A DNA stretch of 64,000 nucleotides. Origin: Rana temporaria. Taxonomy: Eukaryota; Chordata; Amphibia; Anura; Ranidae. The stretch is taken from positions 276,561,438 through 276,625,437 of the forward strand of contig NC_053492.1 in assembly GCF_905171775.1 (NCBI RefSeq). The letters run 5' to 3'. Below, piece by piece: positions 12,056-24,409 of the stretch. The notes beneath the pieces are model-generated. The model worked only from the letters and a program-made list of their open reading frames with translations. It was not told the DNA's origin and made no database searches. Each line of letters starts with the position of its first letter. Within the stretch, counting starts at the first letter, position 1. A program made the position numbers and the translations under genes.

Positions 12056-12109
12056 ATCATATAAAATAATGAATGTAGGGGCCATAATAAATACTGAACT
12101 CCTGTTACT

Positions 12110-12446
12110 ACAGTTCCTTGAAAAAGTATTCACACCTCTTAAAATTGTAAATATATTTTTGGAGGGTTTTTATGTGATAGACCAACACAAAGTGGCACAT
12201 AACTGTGAAGTGGAAGGGAAAATTATAAAAGGTTTTCATTTTTTTTACAAATAAATATGTGAAAATTGTGGCATGCATTTGTATTCAGTCCCCTTTACAT
12301 TGATACCCCTAACTAACATCTAGTGGAACCAATTGTCTTCAGAAGTCACCTAATTAGTAAATAGAGTCCACATGTGTGTAATTTACCTCAGTATAAATAC
12401 AGCTGTTCTGTGAAGTCCTCAGGGGTTGTTAGATAACCTTTGTGAT
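12110..12446. mobile_element. Tc1/mariner-like terminal fragment
   Basis: Starts with CCTTGAAAAAGTATTCACAC and continues through gtgatagaccaacacaaagt, a gcatgcatttgtattcagtc segment and acagctgttctgtgaagtcc. I recognise this succession as the end region of a Tc1-like family common in fish and frogs. No transposase frame remains. It abuts the right copy of the 30-bp direct repeat. Confidence 0.6.
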
Positions 12447-12451
12447 CGCTT

Positions 12452-12481
12452 CATAATTTTGAATGATATTTTAATGCCAAC
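12452..12481 (+). repeat. 30-bp direct repeat, right copy
   Basis: Identical to 9748-9777. The following sequence (agacattacaaattg) may represent the original continuation of the locus. Confidence 0.9.
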
Positions 12482-12764
12482 AGACATTACAAATTGCACT
12501 TTTACATAAACTGGTCTGTATACATAAGAATAATGTCATAAGGAATTTGACAACACTGTTTCAACAGTCACTAATGTTCTTACTCAATTTGTTATACCCT
12601 GCTTATTGGCTTATCTGGATTATTTGAACTGAAAACATCTGATGTGCCAGAATGAAAACATATGAACACAGCCCATATTCTGAAATTATGGTAATGAGAT
12701 TTGCCAAACAATGGCTGTATAACATTTCTTGGAGGAACTGAGTTTAAAAAACATAATAAAATGA

Positions 12765-15690
12765 AGCGATCACACTCAGACTTGGCATACATTCAGGAAA
12801 CTCATTTTAGAGAGGGCAAGGCGCCAATTTTGAAGAATAACCTCTACACTTTGCATATCATGCTTTTAATAGGCAGCTAAATCTAGAGGGGTATCTATAT
12901 TAGTAGCCAGATGAGTACACTGGAAATTAATAGATAAAAGAGCAGATATAGAGGGCAGATTTTTGTTTCTCAAAGGTACAATTGATGATATTAAAGTGAC
13001 TCTGGCCAAGATTTATACCTCCAATAACAATCAATATCAATTTATTTGTTCCACTATTAACAAGCTTATGAAATCTACCGAAGGTAAACTATTTATGGGG
13101 GAGACTTAAATTTGCCCCTAGATCCTAAGGTGGATACATCAGCAGGAAGGTCCTCAGTAGCTATAGACCTTTGCAAACGAGTGGTGCAGACTCTTCATAA
13201 CTACCAACTTACTGACGTGTGGAGACTGTATCACACGGATGAAAGGGACTATACTTTTTATTCAATGACACATAAGGGGTATTCTCAAATAGATTTATTC
13301 ATTATTACACATAGTATGCTAATGGCGGTTAAAGAAATAAATATAGGGAGCATTACATGGTCTGATCATGCCCTGGTCACGACGACACTGGCTATGAATG
13401 AACATCCTGTGGGTAGGATGAGGCAGTGGCGATTGAATGAGAGCCTGCTTGAGGATGAGGTATCGCTAGAGGAGGTTATTGGAGAATTGCAGTACTACTT
13501 TCAATATAACTCCATACCAGAGACTGACGCAGGGATAATATGGGAGGCGCATAAAACGGTAATTAGAGGGGTCCTTATTAATTACGACTCTAGAATAAAG
13601 AAGAATAGCGAAACACAACTGAATAAATTATTGACAGACATACAGGTACTGGAGACCAAACATAAACATAAAGGGAGAGGGAACTCCTTAATCTGCGTAG
13701 ACAAGTGACAGATTTACTTCACTATAGAGCTAAGGCAGCAGTGCAGAGATGTCGGAGATATTACTACGAATCAGAGATAAATGTGGACGCATACTGGCTA
13801 GAGCTCTGCAAGAGCAGAAGACCCAATCTTGTATCCCCAACTTGGTGGATCCTGAGGGTAGAAAGGTACACCTTCTTACTCAGATTGCCCAGACCTTTCA
13901 TAGTTTCTATCAATCTCTGTATAACCTACCTATCAGACCGCAACCTCAAAATATCATAGAGGAATATATCTCCTCTTCTGGTATCCCTCAATTGATGGAA
14001 CAGATCCAAAAAGACCTGGCTATTACTTTAAAGGAACTGCAAGAGGCTATTAGGACATCCAAACCCGGCAAGGCTCTGGGCCCGAATGGCTTTACATATA
14101 AATACTATCAGAAATATTTTCCCCAGTTGGGTAAATAGATGGTACAAATGTTTAATGCAATAGGGCAGGAGTCAGGATTTACATCAGAAACCTTGAAATC
14201 ACATATTACCGTCATACCTAAGGAGGATAAGGACCCATCAGCATGTGACAGTTACCGCCCTATTTCCTTACTAAATGTAGATCTCAAACTATTCACAAAA
14301 ATTCTGGCCACACGCAGCCAACCACATTTAACAACACTAATACACCCAGACCAGGTAGATTTTATTCCAAATCATGAGGCCAGAGATAACACTATTAAAA
14401 CTTTGAATCTTATCCATCTGTCTGGCCTCTCCAACACACCTACTGTGTTCCTGGGTACGGATGTCGAAAAGGCATTTGACTGGGTCAGTTGGCCTTTTCT
14501 GTTTTCAGTTTTACGATATGTGGGTGTGGGGGAGAGGATGGTTAGATGGATTTTGAGATTATACTCAAGACCAGAGGCACAAATCAAATCAAATGGACTT
14601 CTGTCCTTTCCCATCTCTAATGGCACCCATCAAGGGTACCCTTTAAAACCCCTTCTCTTTGCTCTCTCTTTGGAACCCCTTCTATGTAAGGTTAGGCAAA
14701 ACCCAGATATTATGGGGATAAGAACCGGAGATCTACATCATAAGGTCACCGCGTATGCGGATGACCTTTTATTTTCCCTTACAAAACCAGTCATATCAAT
14801 GTCCAATCTGTTAAGAGAACCGGACCAATATGGCACCCTTGCCAATTTAAAAATGAATGGCCCGGATTCAGATAAAATTGCGCATCTATCGGCGGGCGTA
14901 ACGTATCTCAGATACATTACGCCGCGATAACTTAGGACGCAAGTTCCGTATTCAGAAAGAACTTGTGCCCCAAGTTACGGCGGCGTAGTGTAAATGTGTC
15001 GGCGTAAGCCCGCCTAATTCAAATGTGGATGATGTGGGCGTGTTTTATTTAAATTAATTGTGACCCCACGTATTTTACATTCGTGAACGTTTCCAAGTGC
15101 GCATACTCCAAATTATGCCGCAAACTGTCAATGCTTTCAAAGTGAACGTAACTTACGCACAGTCCTATTTACGAACGACTTACGTAAACAACGTAAAATA
15201 CGACGTTGTTCGTGTGTTTCCGACGTCCATACTTAACATGACTTACCCCAGCTTTATGAGGGGTAACTTTACACCTGAAAAAGCCTTATGCAAACGACCT
15301 AATTTGCATATTCCTTGCGTAAATCTGATTCTGATTCAAATCTGATGAACTGATTCAACGAATTAGGCGCATAGATACGACCCCGCCACTCAGAGTTACG
15401 ATGGCGTATCCGGAGATACGCCGTCGTAACTCGTCTCTGAATCTGGGACAATATGTCTAAATCAGAAGCAATGGGGGTATTTATGTCACTAACACAAATT
15501 AATGTCTTGAAAGTGAACTTTAAGTTTAGGTGGACCTCGACAGCTCTTAAATATCTTGGCACGTTTATTCCAGCTAAATTGGATCAAACCTTTGGGTTGA
15601 ACTTTCCACCGTTTTGAAGAGTGAAATTCTATTTGCTGGGACCAGTGGGACCAGGGTCTTTTTTCTTGGTTTGGTAGACATCGTTCTTGT
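12765..15690 (+). pseudogene. L1/Tx1-type LINE ORF2, 5'-truncated and broken
   Basis: Frames in order give an endonuclease start (YIQETHFREG near 12785) and a GGDLNL motif near 13097. An open stretch at 13112-13708 has WSDHALV and a WRLNESLL segment. The reverse transcriptase follows with PGKALGPNGF, YRPISLLNVD, AFDWVSW, QGYPLKPLLF and the YADD catalytic motif (about 14752). A final LSWFGR-like motif lies near 15660. Breaks include many early stops, frameshifts near 13700-13760, a TAG at 14136-14138, and a MITE inserted at 14859-15449 within the palm domain. It differs clearly from the full-length LINE at 18361, so it is another subfamily. A Harbinger MITE cuts off its 3' end. Confidence 0.85.
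14859..15449. mobile_element. MITE inserted in LINE RT domain, 591 bp
   Basis: The ends are inverted: GGCCCGGATTCAG on the left and CTGAATCTGGGAC on the right, with inner GTAACGTATCTC and GGAGATACGCCGTCGTAAC blocks. AAT flanks both sides (14856-14858 and 15450-15452). Removing it rejoins LINE sequence coding KMN with sequence coding SKSEAM, so the insertion came after the LINE. It is the same family as 7170-7891. Confidence 0.8.
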
Positions 15691-15691
15691 T

Positions 15692-16125
15692 TAAGGCCCC
15701 GTACACACGGACGGACAGTCCGCTGAAAACGGTCCGCCGGACCGTTTTCAGCGGACATGTCCACCCGGAGATTTCTGTCTGATGGTTGTACACACCATCA
15801 GACAGAAATCCGCGCGTAAACAATACGCGGGGACATGGCCGCGCCGTCGCCACGACGATGACGCGGCGACGTGGGCGGCCTTGAAGTTTAAAGCTTCCAC
15901 GCATGCGTCGAATCAGTACGACGCATGCGAGGGATGGCGGTCGGACGTGTCCGGTGAGTCTGTACAGACGACCGAACACGTCCGACGAACAGGTTTCTAG
16001 CGGACAGATTTCTTAGCATGCTAAGAAATTTTGGTCTGCTGGAAACTGTCCGATCCGCCGGACAATTGTCCGGTCGGGCCTACACACGACCGGATCTATC
16101 CGCTGAAACTGGTCCGTCGGACACC
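15692..16125. mobile_element. Harbinger-type MITE, rearranged
   Basis: The left end TTTAAGGCCCCGTACACACG is followed by an inner palindrome, tccgctgaaaacggtccgcc. The expected mirror-image right end is absent. Instead a second left-type end (GGGCCTACACACGACCGG) begins near 16076, so two copies are fused or one is truncated. The subterminal cggtccgccggacc words resemble those of Harbinger element 2. Confidence 0.6.
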
Positions 16126-16698
16126 AAGATTCAAGTAAGGTCTCATTCATACACACCTGAACTGTCAAGTGCTGCATCCAAAAAGGCAGTGTAAATGTAT
16201 GGGAATGCAGCAGCTACACATCTTTCCCAGTTTAGCAGGCATGCAGGTAAGCACCCCAAATGCACACTGTCTGCGTTAGGGCTTTTCACTTGCATGCGCA
16301 CCCTTGTCTGATAGAAACAAGCAGATGTATCTGTGCAGCCGCTGCATTCCCAAACACTTGCATGGGCCATATATGTATATGTGAATAGCGCAAGGTTTCA
16401 GCCTCAATTATGAAATCCCATATATACATGCATGGACTGCCTGCACACAGCACCCGATTGATAAAGCCACATAAACGCATGCCCCATTCATGGTCTACAG
16501 GTTTCAGCACCCATGTGAATAAGGTGTAATTGCACACATGCCTCTTGTATTTAGATTATATTTATTTATCCCAGATTTCAGCTTTCAAACTGTTACCGCA
16601 GAGGAGATCGAAATCTGGTAGAAATCATATTGCAATTGGTCTGAATGTTTTTCTTAACAATCAAAAGTAGAATTTAGGTGGAAAGTGTGGCAGTAAAG
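16126..16698. other. Intergenic, nothing recognised
   Basis: No coding sequence. Repetitive-looking text with tgcatgc words and no defined ends. Confidence 0.4.
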
Positions 16699-17560
16699 CA
16701 GGGGCGGCCCATCCATTGAGGGCGCACGGGCGCCACCCCCTCTTTCCATGCCACCACCCTATATGGTAATGGATAGATTCATGCATAGCATGAATCTATC
16801 CATGGCCGCGGCCAACCCCCATTTCATGCAGCGGGGTTGTTGTTTTTTAAGCACCTAATTAGAGCTATAGGCTGTAATAGGCTTCAAAATAGGGTGGACT
16901 CAAAGTGCAGAGTATTGAGCTCGGAGCTCACCCAGATGTGTTAGAAAAACAAATGAATGTTCGCTTTTCTAACACTGAATCGCCTCTCCGCCAATCAGGA
17001 AGTGTGGGTCTGTTACACGTTTCCCAATTGGCTGAAAGGTCAGGCGATCCTATTGGATGCCTAGGAGGAGGGGAGGAAACACACAGCGAAAGCCGCTGTG
17101 ATCTCAGAAGGGAAGAGAACACAGTAGACGCTGTCAGATGCCCTCCACAGCCTGTCCCCCTGCCTGATGTGCCCGCCGATCCCTGATGTGCCCGCCGATC
17201 CCCAATGTGCCTGCTGATCCCCAATGTGCCTGCCGATCTCCACCGCTGATGGGGTATGTACCAGTGGACTGGCAGACAGCAGGGGGAGTTTGAGGTGCCA
17301 CGGGAGGGGGTTGTTTGCCTGCCCCCCAAACAAAAAAACAGCAACCGTCACTGCAGTACAGACAAAGTGCACACAGATACAAACACAGAGCCATTCAGAG
17401 TGTATGCCAGAGTAAAACCATCCAGATACAGGGAGAACCCTTATTTGTCCACCATAGTGCCCTAGTGGTAACTGACACAGGACTCCAGCATTACAAGGAT
17501 TCAGTAGTACCCATATAGCCTCCATTTTTATCCATACAAACAAATAAAATAAATATATGC
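16699..17560. mobile_element. hAT-like left end and 19-bp repeats, right end not found
   Basis: CAGGGGCGGCCCATCCATTG at 16699, followed by GGGCGCACGGGCGCCACC, closely resembles the inner face of the right end of the large hAT element at 50725. About four units of CTGATGTGCCCGCCGATCC occur at 17160-17240. No matching right terminus or 8-bp repeat is visible, so the extent is a guess. Confidence 0.45.
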
Positions 17561-18278
17561 CATTCTTTTTTTGTTTCATGTATAACATAATACATAAAAT
17601 AGGTTGTTTTTTCTATTTAACCCCTGGCTGCATAAGTTTCAACAAAACCAACAATTTTGCTCAGCGCATAATGGACACAGTACAATATCTGCCATCTGCA
17701 CCTGAGCTGATAAAAACAGATTTGCAAGGAACAAGGAATACAGTGACTACTGATTGAAATTACTAAAAATAGGTGGAACTCTACAAAATATGACTAATGA
17801 GATCCATATAAGCTCTTCTTACATGAAAAATTATACCTCTAACTGCAAAGCTACATGTCATATATTGTTGTCATATGAACAAATGAGGTAAACTGTGACC
17901 ATTAATCAAGTAATCCAGTGACTAGCCTTATGTAGAATAAGGACAGACTGCCGTGGCATTATCATTTGTTACAGTTTAATAACTGCAGTAAATTCACAGC
18001 TATTATATTAAATATTCAAGTGTACTTTTGTTCACAGTAAGTAATTCTATTGAAGTTAAAGCACTGATAAAGCTATTGTACCTCAAGTTCAATTAAAGTG
18101 ACACTATTTCTGTATCTCAAACTGTCAGGAAGAGGACAGACTGTTAAAGTAAAACAGAAATTTAATTAAAATATAATAAAATATATGCCATTCATGCAAG
18201 ATACCTATAGTTTTCTTCCAGTTTATGAAAACATCAGATACAAACTGAACTTGTGGCATGTAGTAACTAATCAGAATA
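17561..18278. other. Intergenic, nothing recognised
   Basis: AT-rich DNA without convincing open frames or repeat boundaries. Confidence 0.4.
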
Positions 18279-18334
18279 TACACTATCTTACTAAATGTAT
18301 TGGGACGCCTGCCTTTACACGCACATGATTATTA
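18279..18334. mobile_element. Tc1/mariner-like fragment
   Basis: Contains tgtattgggacgcctgcctt followed by tacacgcacatga, which I recognise as the end of a Tc1-like family (AGTATTGGGACACC type). It lies directly upstream of the CR1 fragment. Confidence 0.5.
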
Positions 18335-18502
18335 CTTAACATTAATAAATCACCGGGACAGGGCGCATGCGCGGCGCGACGCTGATGGGAAGTGCCTAGA
18401 CACATCTCCTCCACACCCGGTCATATAACGGCCGTTTCCCCAGGGCTATAACGCTCGTTTCCGGACCAAAACCTCCAGCACCCCTGCGGGAATACGAGGT
18501 GC

Positions 18503-19525
18503 ATGCCTGGCACAAAAAAGAAGAAATTTCACGGCCAGCAGCACTCGCTGACAAACTTTCTTATGACCATGGAGCAGAGAACAGGGAAGACGTCCCAAAA
18601 TGGCGCCTGCAGCAGCGTGTGGGGAGAAGATGAAATAGTCTCACAGCCCTCTAAAACTCTGCAGAACTGTGAGTACAACTCCCCCCTATCTAAGGCTGAC
18701 CTGGATGAGAGCCTCACAAAAATCTTTAACAAATTAGTAGAGAAAATCGAGATTGAGGTACACAAATCCACCGCTGCACTATCACATGAAATTGCTAATA
18801 TAGGTGGTCGCACCGACCTCTTGGAGACAAAACATGATGAACTTTCCCTGGCTCATAACGACCTGAGAAAGGACTATGAAAATCTGGCTGATAATTTCGC
18901 ATTTATGCAGGCCCAAGTTGAGGATTTGGACAATCGCAATCGCCGCCAGAACATTAGATTGCGCGGCATACCAGAATCTATCACTGACCTATTACCAGCA
19001 GCATCCCAGATATTCCACAATCTTCTCCCAGAGAAGCAACTATCAGCCTTTTCCTGTGACAGGATTCACAGAGCCCTCCGACCCAAACCCCCACCTGAAA
19101 ACCCCCCCAGAGACATCATCATGTGCATGAAGGATTTCCTGGTGAAGGAGGACATCATGCGTGCCTCCAGAAATGCCCCTAACATATCTTTTGAAGGAAA
19201 ACGCATACAAATTTTCCCTGACATCTCCCCAGCTACACTTGATAGGAGACGCAGGATGAAGGAGGTCACCTCAGTCCTGCAATCTGCCAGGATAAGATAT
19301 CGCTGCGGATTTCCCTTCAAACTGACTATTCCTCACAATGGTTCTACGTACACTGTATATAATGTAATTGAGGGTAAGGAACTACTGGTCAAATTAGGTC
19401 TGTTACCCAATGAGCCCCATCCTCGGCTCCCTGCCACTCCAAGACCCTCACCTATATGGTCTACTCCTTCCAACAGACGCAGCCAAAGAGACCAGAGGAG
19501 ATTATTCAACCCACACCAAAACTAA
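18503..19525 (+). CDS. LINE ORF1 protein (L1 ORF1p-like), 340 aa
   Basis: This is the RNA-binding chaperone of an L1-like retrotransposon, which coats the element's RNA in the ribonucleoprotein. The start MPGTKKKKFHG is basic. Residues about 65-145 are predicted coiled coil, with regular hydrophobic spacing through LTKIFNKLVEKIEIEV and LRKDYENLADNFAFM. The junction DLDNRNRRQNIRLRGIPE (about 141-158) is the signature at the start of the L1 ORF1 RRM domain. The C-terminal domain follows and the tail is rich in Pro, Arg and Ser. The 340-residue length suits L1 ORF1 proteins. The ATG at 18503 is the first in the element with this frame and the ORF is fully open, so it may be functional. Confidence 0.88.
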   Translation: MPGTKKKKFHGQQHSLTNFLMTMEQRTGKTSQNGACSSVWGEDEIVSQPSKTLQNCEYNSPLSKADLDESLTKIFNKLVEKIEIEVHKSTAALSHEIANIGGRTDLLETKHDELSLAHNDLRKDYENLADNFAFMQAQVEDLDNRNRRQNIRLRGIPESITDLLPAASQIFHNLLPEKQLSAFSCDRIHRALRPKPPPENPPRDIIMCMKDFLVKEDIMRASRNAPNISFEGKRIQIFPDISPATLDRRRRMKEVTSVLQSARIRYRCGFPFKLTIPHNGSTYTVYNVIEGKELLVKLGLLPNEPHPRLPATPRPSPIWSTPSNRRSQRDQRRLFNPHQN

Positions 19526-20671
19526 CCTGTGTGATTCCTACATGATCGCCTCAAGTAATTGCACTATCTACAATACAAATTTCTATACCCCTGTAATATA
19601 ACCATGCCTTATACTCTGGAACTTCCATGCGACATATCTTTGCGACCTCTTGTAGTCGCTACAGAGGTATTCCTTTAGCAACGCTCACTGAGGGTCGCAT
19701 ACAACCCGGACATCCATCCAGCACTCATTCCAAGTTATAATGCACTACGCAATGGATGTCCCTTCCAGGCAATAGTCCTTTTCTCCAACATGATCTCGTC
19801 CTCTATCCTATGTCTCTGAGTAGGATGATGTTATAGTCCCTTGCATCTTTAGGAGATCTGAGAGAATCTCCCTGGACTTCCTAACTACATTCCCTCCCTG
19901 ATGTACAGGACTGCCACCTATTTCACTTGGATATTTCCCACCTTGCTGGAATAACTTTGACACAACTCACTGTGTCACTTCCCTTATGTGCTCTCACCCA
20001 GACAGCATACAAATACAACCAGTTATGCTGGCCGTGTTCTCTAACCTTAGAGTGTTAAGTTGCCACACTGCAGTATAATACTGCCATGCACTTATATATT
20101 GATGTTTTTTTTCAGTTGAACCTGTTCTCCTTAAGACCGGGTGTGTCCGCCGTTGCTGGATTGTCCCCACTCCCGCCTCGATCCCTTTCTTGATCACCAC
20201 TTTTGATGGTCTGGAGAGATCGGATGCGGGAAATGGACCATTTTTTTTGGTCCTTCATGTTAATGTTTTTTCTTTCTCTTTTTATCTTAAATCAGTTTAA
20301 AACCAGATCGAAGGGGTTCTCACCCCTCCTATGGATTTTGGTTAACATCAGAAATGTTATTTCATATTGTTCTTTATGCAAAAAACTAATTTTCTTTATT
20401 ACAGGCATAGTGTACGAATTTCTCAATTTGTCTACATATATAGGTATACATGGTTACTATCATATGTTATATTTCTGTGCTCACTGCACATCTACTCGTC
20501 TGTCAAAAATACTGTTGTCTAGCAGACTTACCTCAGGCCCTCAGTATTTTTCACGATGTTACGGGGGTATTGGCCTTGATGAGACATACCTGATATGCTT
20601 CTATGTCCCTCGGACTTATCAATCCCTGGTAGGATTTGCAGACCTACCCATAGGATGCTACTTTTTTAGTC
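19526..20671 (+). other. Long inter-ORF region of the LINE
   Basis: 1146 bp separate the two ORFs, far longer than the inter-ORF gap of mammalian L1. An open frame at 20203-20682 (159 codons, hydrophobic, Cys- and Phe-rich) overlaps the ORF2 start in another frame. It shows no domain I recognise and its composition looks like AT-rich non-coding sequence. The region could hold an internal ribosome entry site or promoter for ORF2, which is speculation. Confidence 0.5.
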
Positions 20672-23600
20672 ATGGGTCTTAAAGTTATATCACATAATAC
20701 TAATGGGTTTAACTCCCCCAATAAGCGTAAAAAGGCCTTCCAACAATATAAGAAACTGGGCGCTGACATTATTCTCCTACAGGAGACCCACTTTGCATCA
20801 GCTAATCACCCTAAATTTTTCCATAAATCCTACAATCAGGTGTATCTCACCACATATGCCAACAAAACAAGGGGAGTTGCCATTTTTATACGTAACTCAA
20901 TTATCTTTGATGTTCATCATGTATTCAGAGATCCTGAGAGTAGGTATATCATTCTAAAGGGAATCATTAACAATAGGGAGATCACCATAGCCTCGGTTTA
21001 CGCCCCTAATGATACCCACACATCCTTTTTCCTCAAATTTTTTGAAGCAATGGACAAATATCACTCCCCCCACACAATAATTGGTGGCGACTTTAATCTT
21101 GCGGCCCACCCAACCCTTGATAGAAGTGTCATATCCCCACATACTAAATCTTTTTCTAAAACGATAAACCGCCTATTGAACAAATCACAATTACTAGACA
21201 CCTGGAGAGCCCACAACACAGGTATCAAGGCCTATACTCACTACTCGCACCCACATGACTGTTACGCCAGACTAAACTATGTGTTCTCCACCCCTATTCT
21301 GCTAGCCAATTCCACTCAAGCGCAAATTCACCCCTGTCCATGGTCGGACCACAACATCTGTTCATTCACCACATCATACATAGGCCTAACTCCCTCCCCC
21401 TTCAACTGGCGTCTTAATGACTCCCTACTAACTAACCCCATCAGCAAAGCCACCATTTCCTCTCATATAGAAAATTATTTCTCTGATAACATCAATGAAG
21501 AAACCCCTCCTACATCGATATGGGTAGCACACAAGGCAGTCCTTAGGGGCCATATCATTAGTCTAGCTGCGTCCAAGAACAAAGAAAGACAGGCCGATAT
21601 TAAACGCCTTACTAATGAGCTCCACCATCTATATATCAAACTACACCACACAGTTGACCCTTCCATAACTCAGCAAATCCAAGATAAAACGTAAATCTCT
21701 AGATTTAATCCTTTCCGCCAACGTTGAAAAGTCTCTCAAATTTTCCAAAGCTAAATACATGCTTCATTGCAACTCCCACTCGGCGATGTTTGCAAGGAAG
21801 CTTAAACAAGATAGTAACCCCACTCATACATACAGACTTAGAAACAATAGTGGCAACATAGTTTCCCATCCACAGAAAGTAATAGAAATTTTTACCTCCT
21901 TCTATCGGGACCTCATGTCAGACCCTAACACTCCCCCAGGTAACGCCGCTAAGTCATGGCTAGATAGCCTCAACCTCCCTTCCCTGAATCAAGAACAATT
22001 GGACTCTCTTAATTCACCATGTACAACAGAAAAAAACACACATATCATCAAATCACTCAAATCCTCCACAGCACCAGGCCCCGACGGATACACTTCCGTA
22101 TACTATAACAAATTTGCTACCCTCCTTGCCCCCCACTTAAAAAACCTATTTAATCACATCTTGGGAGGTAACACCTTCCCAGATGAGATGCTATTAGCTA
22201 ACCTCTCCCTCATTCCCAAACCTGACAAAGACCATTCACTTCCCCAAAACTTCCGTCCCATCTCTGTCCTAAATAATGATATCAAAATTTTCGGTAGGAT
22301 CCTAGCTGACAGGCTTGCCCAAGTAATCTCTCCATTAGTACACATTGATCAATCGGGCTTTATTCCCAATAGACAGATTACAGATAACATTAGGCTTGTT
22401 ACCAATATTATTCAGGATGCTAACCTTCACTCACGCCAGACCTGTCTTCTTAGTCTTGACATTCACAAGGCGTTCGACAGCGTCAGCTGGTCATACCTGA
22501 ATAACCTACTACCCAAATTTGGAATCTCTGGAGCATTTTTGCAGGGGTTTAATGCTCTTTATAGCTCCCCAAAAACCTGCATCCGTTTACCTGGTATCAA
22601 CTCTGACTTCTTCCCTCTGGGTAGAGGCACCAGACAGGGTTGCCCCCTGTCCCCACTCCTTTTTGCCTTAGCCATGGAACCTCTAGCCCAAGCAATTAGA
22701 ACCAACCCAGATATCAAAGGATACACCAAAGATCAGCAAGAATACAAGATTAGTTTATATGCGGACGATGCACTGATATACATCACGAACCCTCATGTCT
22801 CCTTGCCTATACTTCTTCAACAACTAGACCTCTTCCATAAAATCTCAGGACTTAAAATCAACTTGAGCAAATGCTCAGCATTATCAATTAACATCCCCCC
22901 AACTGACCTTGGCCTTCTACAGTCCAACTTCCCTTTTACTTGGATCACATCCTCATTCAAGTATTTGGGCATTAACATCACCCCACTTCATAGTGACCTA
23001 TTCAAAACTAACTACATCCCCTTATTTGCACGCATAGCCTCCCTTTTAAAACACTGGTCCACTTACCATATCTCTTTCTTGGGCAGAGTTTGTTTAAAAT
23101 GAATATTCTCCCCAAACTCTTATACCATTTCCGTACCCTACCAATCAATGTCCCCAAATCTAAGATTGAAGCATTACAGAGACTCATCAATAAATTCATA
23201 TGGGCGGACAGAAGACCAAGATATAGCTATGCCTTACAATATAGATCTCAATCCACAGGTGGTCTAGGTCTCCCCAACTTGTGGAAATACTTCCTAGCTG
23301 CGCGCCTCTCACAGATTTCCCAATGGTTCTCCCCAAATAAAAATATCCCCTGGTTGAGCTTTGAAACCTCATCCATACACCCATTGCACTTACAGGGAAT
23401 TCTCTGGTCCAGATATGTCCTTTACCGAGACCTTGTCAAGCGCAATATCATAGTTGCTCACGCATTTAAGCTCTGGCACGGATCTAGAGATATTTTTTCA
23501 CTAGCCTCAGAAATCTCTCCACACACATCATTCTTAGGTGACCCTAGACTACCCCTTGCATTTAAAGATAAACACCTGTTCTCCTTTTGGATTCACCATG

Positions 23601-24409
23601 GACTGACCTCCTTGGGCTCACTGCAATCCAAATGGATTTTCAGATCTTTTGAATCCCTTCAAAAAGATTTTAACTTCCCCTCCTCAGAATTGGAGAGATT
23701 CCAATTGATCAAATCCTTTTTCCAAACATATTACTCTATCTCCACGAACACCAAAATAACAACATTCGAGAGAATTTGCAAATCCTCATCCCGGGATAGA
23801 GGCATGATCTCTAGACTTTACACATACCTCAATGACTTTTCTACCCCAGAAAAAACCCAACCCATGCTTCACTGGGAGTCAGATCTTAATGTCGACCTCC
23901 CACTGGAGACATGGCACTCTATGATTGAAAATCTTAAGAAGAGCAATAAGGCGATTTCCTTCAGAGAATCCCCTACCAAATTATTTACAAGATGGTATTT
24001 CACACCTTCAAACATTCACTCCTTCTACCCATCGGTCTCTCCGGCCTGCTTTAGAGGCTGCGGATCAGAAGGTACTCTACTCCATCTATTCTGCAGCTGC
24101 CCTTGTCTCTCACAGATATGGTTGGAGGTTGCTCAAAGATTTGAGTACTCCTCCAAACAAAAAATATCCCTTACCCCTTTAATCTGCCTTCTATACAGTA
24201 ACATCCCTGATATTCCCCTTCCATGCTCTAGACTCCTTCATTCACTATGCAGCTCGGTTCAGTGGATGATAGCACTCAACTGGAGGTCTGATGTAGTAGT
24301 ATGGTCACAAGTGCTTGATAGGATGGAGCTTCTGAAGCTCTCAGAGAGAATTTTCCACACAATCAATGACAGCCTCCACATCTTCGAAACAAAATGGTCA
24401 TACTGGTAG
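20672..24409 (+). pseudogene. LINE ORF2: endonuclease and reverse transcriptase, two frameshifts
   Basis: ORF2 of L1-type elements nicks target DNA and reverse-transcribes the element RNA. The first open segment (20672-21694) is an apurinic-type endonuclease with SHNTNG, LLQETHF, ASVYAPND, GGDFNLA and WSDH motifs. The second (21759-23102; frame open from about 21690) is the reverse transcriptase with PGPDGYTS, FRPISVLNND, DIHKAFDSVSW, RGTRQGCPLSPLLF and YADD (near 22760). The third (about 23090-24409) is the C-terminal domain, with a Cys/His cluster C-x3-C-x7-H-x4-C near residues 322-340 of that segment. One-base shifts at about 21685-21692 (A-rich stretch) and at about 23093 break the frame. 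Without them ORF2 would be roughly 1245 codons. The frameshifts probably make this copy inactive, unless they are assembly errors. Confidence 0.9.

Noticed and set aside
15629..15979. 116-codon Arg-rich minus-strand frame
   Set aside because: Lies over a Harbinger MITE with CpG-rich palindromes; no domain.
20203..20682. 159-codon frame between LINE ORF1 and ORF2 as a third ORF
   Set aside because: No domain, AT-driven composition, overlaps the ORF2 start; not supportable without conservation data.
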